Shown: piece by piece, positions 6,403-11,829 of the stretch
How the letters are laid out: the number at the start of each line of letters is the position of its first letter
How positions within the stretch are numbered: position 1 is the first letter of the stretch
DNA from: DSM-111022 sp043424535
GTDB lineage: Bacteria; Bacillota; Bacilli; Lactobacillales; Aerococcaceae
Direction of reading: 5' to 3'
DNA: 11,829 nucleotides
Assembly: GCA_043424535.1 (NCBI GenBank)
Contig: JBHWOV010000135.1
Span: 1-11,829 of the forward strand
Notes under the pieces: generated by a model
Databases searched by the model: none
Told to the model about the DNA's origin: nothing
Seen by the model: the letters and a program-made list of their open reading frames with translations, nothing else
Position numbers and translations under genes: made by a program

Positions 6403-7590
6403 ATGAAAATTGCAGTTCTCGGTCTAGGAACCGTTGGAAGTGGCGTTATAAAATTATTAACGCAAAATAAACAAATCATACAAGAACGGACGAATGAAAC
6501 AGTCGAAATAACTCATGTTTTTGGAAGAAGTAATCCTTATAATATTGATTTAGCGAATGTCACTTATACAGATGATATTGAAGAAATTATTAATAGTGAT
6601 GTGGAGATTGTTATTGAAGTACTTGGAGGTATTGATTTTTCTTATCAAATCATCAAGAAATTACTATCGGCTGGGAAACATGTTGTCACAGCAAATAAAG
6701 ACATGTTAGCCATATATGTAGAAGAATTGAGCCGCTTAGCAAATGAGAATCGTGTTCAATTCAATTATGAAGCGAGTGTAGCTGGTGGTATTCCTGTTAT
6801 CTTAGGATTGCAACATGGGTTAAGTGCTAATAATATCCATCGTTTTATGGGCATTTTGAATGGCACAACCAATTATATTTTGACACGCATGACACAAGAT
6901 GATTGGGATTTCAATCAAGCATTAGAACAAGCACAAAAATTAGGCTATGCAGAAGCAGATCCTACCAATGATATTGGTGGCTTTGATGCGCAACGAAAAA
7001 CAGCAATATTATCACGATTAGCCTATCGTAAAGAAATTAATTTGGATGATGTTTCTGTTAAAGGTATTGAGGAATTAGAATTAATTGATATTCAATTAGC
7101 CCAACAATTAGGTTATACAATGAAATTAATTGGCTTATCTGAGATGAGAGACGATCAAATTGAAATGAAGGTCGGACCGATGTTAATACCATCAAATAGC
7201 CAATTAGCGAGCGTTAGTGAAGCGATGAATGCTGTATTCTTCAATGGAGATGCCATTGGCGAGACGATGTTTTATGGACCAGGTGCTGGAAGTATGGAAA
7301 CAGCATCTGCTATTGTCGCTGATGTGATGGGAATTATGAATTTTGGCTTTATTGGTAATACTGAAACACAAGAAAATGCTCTCATCACATCAGAAGAATT
7401 CCCGCGTCACTATTATGTTCGTTTATCAGCATCCGAAGAAATAGAACAAATTGCTCAGGAACATCATTATGAAATTGTTTATTCAGAAGAAGATGGGATA
7501 GTCCTTTATACACCTAGCATGACTCCTAAAGAGTTGAAAGACAGTTTATCTACACAATCAATTCAAGCACTTTATCCTATCATTGATTAA
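6403..7590 (+). CDS. hom: Homoserine dehydrogenase
   Basis: A 395-residue enzyme that reduces aspartate-4-semialdehyde to homoserine with NAD(P)H. Seen: nucleotide loop GLGTVGSGV (7-15); catalytic-region ANKDMLA with Lys99; EASVAGGIPV (123-132); ILNGTTNYIL (151-160); EADPTNDIGGFDAQRK (184-199) with the conserved acidic residues and Lys199; and the family block GPGAGSMETASAIVAD (292-307). After about residue 330 comes a short tail that begins like an ACT domain (HYYVRLSASE) but lacks the usual PGVLA turn. It is shorter than many Gram-positive Hom proteins of about 430 residues, so regulation by threonine may be altered. A strong site AGGAGGT (6392-6398) precedes the ATG. It is followed after 17 nt by thrB. 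Confidence 0.96.
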   Translation: MKIAVLGLGTVGSGVIKLLTQNKQIIQERTNETVEITHVFGRSNPYNIDLANVTYTDDIEEIINSDVEIVIEVLGGIDFSYQIIKKLLSAGKHVVTANKDMLAIYVEELSRLANENRVQFNYEASVAGGIPVILGLQHGLSANNIHRFMGILNGTTNYILTRMTQDDWDFNQALEQAQKLGYAEADPTNDIGGFDAQRKTAILSRLAYRKEINLDDVSVKGIEELELIDIQLAQQLGYTMKLIGLSEMRDDQIEMKVGPMLIPSNSQLASVSEAMNAVFFNGDAIGETMFYGPGAGSMETASAIVADVMGIMNFGFIGNTETQENALITSEEFPRHYYVRLSASEEIEQIAQEHHYEIVYSEEDGIVLYTPSMTPKELKDSLSTQSIQALYPIID

Positions 7591-7607
7591 AAGAAATGAG
7601 AGATTAA

Positions 7608-8477
7608 ATGACTATAACACTAAAGATACCAGCAACGAGCGCCAATTTAGGATTAGGCTTTGATTCTATGGGAATTGCTCTAGAAAAATATTTAACGATT
7701 CAGGCCGAAGAAAGTGACCAATGGATGGTTGAATTTTTGGATTCTGAATTGGAAGTTTTACCGAGCGATGAGACAAATATTGTTTTTCGTTCTGCAGAAT
7801 ATTTAGCCCAAGCTTATAATAAAACAATGCCTAAGCTCTCTATTAAGATGGCGAGTGACATTCCATTGACACACGGATTAGGAAGTTCTTCAAGTGCCAT
7901 TGTTGCAGGAATAGAGTTAGCAAATCACTTTCTTCAATTGGAACTCTCAGAGTTCGAAAAAATATTATACGCAACAGAATTGGAGGGGCATCCTGATAAT
8001 GTAGGTCCTTGTATCACTGGTTCAGGTTTTGTTGGCTATTATTCAGCCAATGATGGCTTGTTTTATGAGACATTTGAGTTACCAGAGATTGGTGTAATTC
8101 TTTCAATTCCAGAATATGAAATTAATACAGAACAGGCCAGAAGAGCTTTGCCAGAACATTACTCACGGCAACAAGCTGTTAGTCAAAATGCAATGAATAA
8201 TGTGATGGTAATGAAAGCCTTGAAGAAAGAATATAATGAGATGGGAAAATTAATGATGAGAGATCATTTTCATGAACCATACCGACAAAGTATGATTCAC
8301 GAATTCCAAGAAGTAAAGTCTCTTGCTATTGAAAATGGTGCTTATGCAACTGTTATTAGTGGTGCAGGGCCGACGATATTGACAATCGCTCCAGAAGCCA
8401 AAGTGTCAATGATATTAGACACATTAGAAAAAAACATTTCAAATTGTATACATGAATCTGTCAATATACATTCTTAA
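7608..8477 (+). CDS. thrB: Homoserine kinase
   Basis: A 289-residue GHMP-family kinase that phosphorylates homoserine to O-phosphohomoserine, the substrate of threonine synthase. Seen: N-terminal motif PATSANLGLGFDSMGIAL (8-25), the glycine/serine-rich ATP loop PLTHGLGSSSSAIVAG (86-101), the block EGHPDNVGP, and the C-terminal VISGAGPTIL (249-258). Length is normal. The ATG at 7608 has only a modest ribosome site (GAGAG), 17 nt after hom, so translation may be coupled with it. It ends the operon, which closes with a strong terminator. Threonine synthase (thrC), often next to thrB, is absent here and must be elsewhere. Confidence 0.97.
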   Translation: MTITLKIPATSANLGLGFDSMGIALEKYLTIQAEESDQWMVEFLDSELEVLPSDETNIVFRSAEYLAQAYNKTMPKLSIKMASDIPLTHGLGSSSSAIVAGIELANHFLQLELSEFEKILYATELEGHPDNVGPCITGSGFVGYYSANDGLFYETFELPEIGVILSIPEYEINTEQARRALPEHYSRQQAVSQNAMNNVMVMKALKKEYNEMGKLMMRDHFHEPYRQSMIHEFQEVKSLAIENGAYATVISGAGPTILTIAPEAKVSMILDTLEKNISNCIHESVNIHS

Positions 8478-8514
8478 TAATAGGAAATAATGAAAGCAAA
8501 CGATGATTATATTT

Positions 8515-8557
8515 TGAACGCCTCTCTGTATATTTCACAGAGAGGCGTTCATTTTAT
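8515..8557 (+). terminator. Intrinsic terminator of hom-thrB
   Basis: A perfect 15-bp stem, TGAACGCCTCTCTGT (8515-8529) with ACAGAGAGGCGTTCA (8537-8551), has a 7-nt loop and is followed by TTTTAT. It lies 37 nt after thrB. On the minus strand the stem is not followed by a proper T-tract, so it serves the plus strand mainly. Confidence 0.93.
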
Positions 8558-8582
8558 AGTACGCTGTTTTATTTTATGCAGC

Positions 8583-8622
8583 AAAAAACCTGACCGCTAA
8601 TCATAAGATAGGGTCAGGTTTT
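8583..8622 (-). terminator. Intrinsic terminator of the cation ATPase gene
   Basis: An 11-bp stem pairs 8585-8595 with 8612-8622 around a 16-nt loop. Read on the minus strand it is AAAACCTGACC then GGTCAGGTTTT, ending in a run of T (8588-8583). It begins 43 nt after the ATPase stop. On the plus strand it ends only in TTTT then ACT, so it could act weakly as a backup for hom-thrB. Confidence 0.88.
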
Positions 8623-8665
8623 ACTAATTTATCTATGCTTTGAAGATTTTATCTACAAAAGAAAA

Positions 8666-11404
8666 TTATTTAGTATGGATGGTACGGTTAAATTTCTCTG
8701 CAGCTCCAGTGACACGGAATAACCATTTGACAATCTCAACAATGATAATAATTGAGAATGCTGCTGCGAAACAGATAGCCCATTGTTGTCCTGTTGGAAC
8801 AGTAACTGAGAAGAAATTATTAACACCTGGTGTGACAATAACCCCGATTAATAGAATACCAGAAACAATGAAAGCTAAGTTTAATGCTTTATTGTTGAAT
8901 GGATTTCTAGAGAATAGTGAGTTAAATGTCGATTTAACGTTATATGCATGGAACAATTGGATCATACCTAAAGTAATGAATGCCATTGTTTCAGCTAAAT
9001 TATGACGCGCTTCGCCATCTAGAGTTGTTGTCATTGGACCATAAGCTGCGAACCAATAAACAAATAATGTAATGGCACCTTCTAAAATACCTTGGTAGAG
9101 AATCGAAGGAGCAACACCAAATGAAAGGAATGAGTCGCCTGTCGTACGCGGTGCGTGATCCATGACATCTTTTTCAGCAGGCTCTAATCCTAATGCAATC
9201 GCTGGGAAGACGTCAGTAACTAAGTTAATCCATAGAATATGAACAGGCTCAAGAATAACCCATCCAAATAATGTACCAACGAATAATGTAATAACTTCAC
9301 CTAAGTTAGCTGATAGTAAGAATTGAACAGCTTTTTGGATGTTAGCAAAAACTTTACGTCCTTCTTCAACAGCACCAACTATTGTTGCAAAGTTATCATC
9401 AGCAAGAACCATGTCGGAGGCACCTTTCGATACTTCAGTACCAGTAATACCCATACCAACACCAATGTCTGCTTGTTTTAATGAAGGTGCATCGTTTACA
9501 CCGTCACCTGTCATGGAAACAACTTTATCATTTGCTTGCCATGCACGAATGATGCGAACTTTATGTTCTGGTGATACACGTGCATATACAGAATAATCTG
9601 CCACACGACGAGTTAATTCTTCGTCTGAAATTTGATTTAAGTCTGCCCCTGTAAGAACATGTTTTTCATTTTCTTCAGCAGGAGCATTTTCATCTAAGAT
9701 TGTTAAACGTTCTGCAATCGCTTGAGCAGTTGTCGCATGGTCCCCTGTAATCATAACAGTGCGGATACCAGCATTTCTTGCTGTAATGATTGACGATTTA
9801 GCTTCTGGACGTTCAGGGTCAATCATTCCGACTAAACCAGCAAATACTAAATCATTTTCAACTGTTTCTGTTGTCGCTTCAGCAGGACGAGAATCAATGA
9901 TTTTATATGCACCAGCAAGAACACGTAATGCTTCTCGTGCCATGCCTTCGTTGGCTGCTAAAATTTGTTCTTTATCTGCATCAGTAATCGGACGAATTTC
10001 ACCATTTAATTCGATTTGAGTTGCTTTTTCAATCAGACGGTCTGGCGCCCCTTTGACAGCAACAAAGAATTTACCATTGTCTAACTCATGAATCGTTGAC
10101 ATTAATTTACGATCTGAATCAAATGGTACTTCATCAACACGTGGATATTTTTGTAATTGAGCGGATAAATCCATATCATGGTCTAATGCATATTTAAGCA
10201 TTGCTGCTTCTGTAGGATCTCCGACAACTTCCCCATTATTATCAACACGAGAGTCATTCGCATAAGTGAATGAACGGATGAAGTTAGAATCAGTGTCAAG
10301 TGCATCAGAAGCGTCATATAATGCACCATCATGATAAACTTTTTCGATCGTCATTTCATTAAGTGTCAACGTACCTGTTTTATCTGAACAGATAACAGAA
10401 GTTGAACCAAGTGTTTCAACAGCTGGTAATGTACGAACAAGCGCATTACGTTCTGCCATTGTTTGTGTACCTTGTGAAAGGATAATTGTTGTGATTGCTG
10501 GTAATCCCTCAGGAATTGCAGCAACAGCTAATGAAATCGCAACGAGTAACATTTGTAATGGGTCAAAGTCTTTAATGAATACCCCAACTAAGAATGTCAC
10601 AACCGCAACACCAATAATTAGGTAAGTTAATGTATGTCCTAATTCTTCTTGGTCTTGTTGTAATGGTGTTAATTGCGTTTCAGTATTTTGTAACATGGCC
10701 GCAATGTGACCAACTTCGGTATTCATACCAGTACCAGTAACAACCCCGACACCTCGTCCATAAGTAACGTTTGTTGAAGAGAATCCCATATTTGTACGGT
10801 CACCGATACCGGCGTCCGCATCGACGACTTCGCGTGCATCTTTTACGGTAGGAACGGATTCACCAGTTAACGCTGCTTCTTCGATTTGTAATGAATTAGA
10901 TTCAACAAATCGCATATCTGCTGGAACAATATCACCAGCTTCTAAAACAACCACATCACCAGGAACAAGTTCAGTTGACTTAACGTGTACACGTTGGCCA
11001 TCTCGAATAACATTTGCTTCTGGTGAAGACATATCTTTAAGTGCATCAATGGCATCTTCAGCCTTGTTTTCTTGATACACCCCAAGAACCGCATTTAAAA
11101 TAACAACTAATAAGATGATAATTCCATCTGCCAATGCTTCAAGTGTTAGACCAGACTCAGCAATCCCAACACCTGTTGAAACGACAGCTGCGACTAACAA
11201 CACAAGAATCATGAAATCTTTAAACTGATCAAAAAACTTTTGCCACAATGAGCGTTTTTCAGTTTCTTGAATCGCATTTTCTCCATATTGCTCTAAACGT
11301 TTTTGAGCTTCTTGAGAAGTTAGACCCGTTTGAATATTCGTGCCAAACTTTTGCTCTACAGCTTCAATGCTTTCGTTATAAGCAATATAATCTTTTGTAG
11401 ACAT
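8666..11404 (-). CDS. P-type cation-transporting ATPase, SERCA/PMR1-like (Ca2+ and/or Mn2+ efflux)
   Basis: A 912-residue membrane pump of the P2A class. Seen: N-terminal cation-ATPase domain (1-60); membrane pair about 60-112; actuator TGES (180-183); M4 with VAAIPEGLP (294-302); phosphorylation motif DKTGT (Asp341); nucleotide-binding KGAP (451-454); hinge TGDGVND (632-638); and six C-terminal membrane segments. Metal-site residues of SERCA are present: Glu299 (M4), Asn700 and Glu703 in SANLGE (M5), Asn727 and Asp731 in NLVTD (M6). By my alignment the M8 glutamate of Ca2+ site I is glycine (about 813), so one ion per cycle is possible. Mn2+ export is favoured because the leader is a yybP-ykoY riboswitch, as for L. 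lactis yoaB and S. pneumoniae mgtA. A strong site AAGGAGG lies before the ATG. Single-gene transcript. Confidence 0.93.
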   Translation of the reverse strand: MSTKDYIAYNESIEAVEQKFGTNIQTGLTSQEAQKRLEQYGENAIQETEKRSLWQKFFDQFKDFMILVLLVAAVVSTGVGIAESGLTLEALADGIIILLVVILNAVLGVYQENKAEDAIDALKDMSSPEANVIRDGQRVHVKSTELVPGDVVVLEAGDIVPADMRFVESNSLQIEEAALTGESVPTVKDAREVVDADAGIGDRTNMGFSSTNVTYGRGVGVVTGTGMNTEVGHIAAMLQNTETQLTPLQQDQEELGHTLTYLIIGVAVVTFLVGVFIKDFDPLQMLLVAISLAVAAIPEGLPAITTIILSQGTQTMAERNALVRTLPAVETLGSTSVICSDKTGTLTLNEMTIEKVYHDGALYDASDALDTDSNFIRSFTYANDSRVDNNGEVVGDPTEAAMLKYALDHDMDLSAQLQKYPRVDEVPFDSDRKLMSTIHELDNGKFFVAVKGAPDRLIEKATQIELNGEIRPITDADKEQILAANEGMAREALRVLAGAYKIIDSRPAEATTETVENDLVFAGLVGMIDPERPEAKSSIITARNAGIRTVMITGDHATTAQAIAERLTILDENAPAEENEKHVLTGADLNQISDEELTRRVADYSVYARVSPEHKVRIIRAWQANDKVVSMTGDGVNDAPSLKQADIGVGMGITGTEVSKGASDMVLADDNFATIVGAVEEGRKVFANIQKAVQFLLSANLGEVITLFVGTLFGWVILEPVHILWINLVTDVFPAIALGLEPAEKDVMDHAPRTTGDSFLSFGVAPSILYQGILEGAITLFVYWFAAYGPMTTTLDGEARHNLAETMAFITLGMIQLFHAYNVKSTFNSLFSRNPFNNKALNLAFIVSGILLIGVIVTPGVNNFFSVTVPTGQQWAICFAAAFSIIIIVEIVKWLFRVTGAAEKFNRTIHTK

Positions 11405-11461
11405 TTTCCATCCTCCTTTTTTTGAAATTAAAGCGATAAGAGAGCGTTCAAGGTAAAATAA

Positions 11462-11522
11462 TAAAAAAGACTTATGCTATCTGAATACTAGAAAATAGAG
11501 TCATCCAAGATAGCATAAGTCT
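11462..11522 (-). terminator. Riboswitch-controlled terminator in the ATPase leader
   Basis: On the minus strand a perfect 15-bp stem, AGACTTATGCTATCT (11522-11508) with AGATAGCATAAGTCT (11482-11468), encloses a 25-nt loop and ends in TTTTTT. It lies 64 nt before the ATPase start codon, inside the leader, so it would stop transcription before the gene. Its 5' arm contains the CTTATG (11519-11514) that also closes helix P1 of the riboswitch, so the two folds exclude each other. Confidence 0.92.
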
Positions 11523-11602
11523 CACTATTTAAGTTCAGTACCAGCAGTTTCCTACATAATGTTGATACTGACGAGGTGTCCCTCTAGTTACTCCCTTATG
11601 GC
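11514..11602 (-). promoter_or_regulatory. yybP-ykoY family manganese riboswitch
   Basis: Read on the minus strand, the layout matches the L. lactis yybP-ykoY aptamer as I recall it. P1 is CATAAG (11600-11595) with CTTATG (11519-11514). It is flanked inside by the conserved GGAGTA (11594-11589) and GAGAC (11523-11519), then a short ACTA/TAGT helix. P2 is GAGG-GACA-CCTC (11584-11573). P3 is TCAGTA (11571-11566) with TACTGA (11540-11535). Above it lie the metal-site loop TCAACATTAT (11565-11556) opposite TGG (11543-11541), and a tip helix GTAG-GAAA-CTGC (11555-11544). No P4 hairpin is evident. Mn2+ binding should clamp P1, break the overlapping terminator and switch the downstream efflux pump on. 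Confidence 0.88.
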
Positions 11603-11617
11603 TATTAATTTAAGTAC

Positions 11618-11646
11618 ATTATACAAAAAAGACAAAAAAGATGCAA
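11618..11646 (-). promoter_or_regulatory. Promoter of the riboswitch-ATPase transcript
   Basis: On the minus strand TTGCAT (11646-11641), a 17-nt T-rich spacer and TATAAT (11623-11618) form a strong sigma-A-type promoter. The start would fall near 11611, about 10 nt before the riboswitch P1 helix, giving a leader of about 207 nt. The hexamers and spacing are identical to those of the dioxygenase operon promoter at 630-658. Confidence 0.85.
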
Positions 11647-11690
11647 CCGATTTCGAATAAATATGTTAAAATTAATAACTTCTCTTTCAT

Positions 11691-11728
11691 ATAAAAATAG
11701 CATAAAAATCTAGTTATCCGCATAAAAA
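11691..11728. repeat. Spaced ATAAAAA repeats upstream of the ATPase promoter
   Basis: ATAAAAA occurs at 11691, 11702 and 11722, the last two within GCATAAAAA (11700-11708 and 11720-11728). The spacings of 11 and 20 nt are near one and two helical turns. They lie about 45-85 nt upstream of the -35 box of the ATPase promoter. They may be an A-tract or protein-binding array, or chance in AT-rich DNA. Confidence 0.35.
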
Positions 11729-11765
11729 CTGGACTTATCACACTTTATCAAGGTCAAAACCACTC

Positions 11766-11787
11766 AATTTACTACTAATTTACTACT
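11766..11787. repeat. Perfect 11-bp tandem direct repeat
   Basis: AATTTACTACT is present twice in direct contact (11766-11776 and 11777-11787). Short adjoining repeats of this kind can be arm-type sites of tyrosine integrases or binding sites of a regulator. It touches the possible stop codon of the minus-strand frame that leaves the window. Function unknown. Confidence 0.6.
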
Positions 11788-11828
11788 TATGAATGAGCTT
11801 TGATACGACGATTTATCCTTGAAAAGTG
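11787..11828 (-). CDS. Possible 3' end of an unidentified gene entering from outside the window
   Basis: On the minus strand a frame open at the window edge gives HFSRINRRIKAHS and then TAA (11789-11787). The basic helix-like tail could be the C-terminus of a real protein, and its stop lies beside the tandem repeat. Only 13 residues are visible, so neither the gene nor its family can be identified, and it may be chance. Confidence 0.3.
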   Translation of the reverse strand, partial: HFSRINRRIKAHS

Positions 11829-11829
11829 A

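Noticed and set aside
8640..10019. Three plus-strand frames (8640-9005, 9339-9596, 9759-10019) and a short minus-strand frame (8653-8838)
   Set aside because: All overlap the ATPase coding sequence, whose motifs continue unbroken through these positions; none has a ribosome site or domain.
11513..11604. T-box or M-box (Mg2+) leader upstream of the ATPase
   Set aside because: There is no T-box sequence or specifier loop, and the leader is too short for an M-box; helix order and the GGAGTA/GAGAC elements fit yybP-ykoY instead.

Overview
The window is AT-rich and looks like the chromosome of a low-GC Gram-positive bacterium, most likely in the order Lactobacillales. Pointers are the NAD-dependent L-lactate dehydrogenase with the allosteric-type signature, strong AGGAGG ribosome sites, six clustered tRNA genes without encoded CCA, and a SERCA-type cation ATPase behind a manganese riboswitch. 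I cannot fix the genus; the Aerococcaceae are a guess from the general look of the proteins.

Layout. (1) 25-582: the end of a tRNA operon (Gln-Cys-Leu-Arg-Pro-Ala) closed by an intrinsic terminator. (2) 630-3793: an operon with its own promoter and an 18-nt inverted repeat that strongly resembles the MhqR operator of Bacillus subtilis. It encodes two paralogous VOC-fold ring-cleaving dioxygenases, a flavin reductase-family protein interrupted by one in-frame TAA, and an MhqD-like serine hydrolase. The set fits detoxification of quinones, hydroquinones and related electrophiles. (3) 3837-4930: L-lactate dehydrogenase with its own promoter and a terminator that also serves the convergent gene. 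(4) 4936-8555: a threonine-pathway locus, with a class III aspartate kinase on the minus strand diverging from homoserine dehydrogenase (hom) and homoserine kinase (thrB). thrC and asd are not in the window. (5) 8585-11646, minus strand: a 912-residue P-type Ca2+/Mn2+ ATPase. Its leader folds as a yybP-ykoY (Mn2+-sensing) riboswitch whose closing helix shares bases with a long terminator hairpin, so it should be an ON switch that opens when Mn2+ is plentiful. (6) 11647-11829: non-coding, repeat-containing DNA, including a perfect 11-bp tandem repeat beside the possible 3' end of another minus-strand gene.

The most informative points are the manganese riboswitch/terminator pair, the MhqR-type operator over the electrophile operon, and the single premature stop in the flavin reductase gene. 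Everything is read by eye. Family assignments rest on recognised motifs, and no search or folding program was run.
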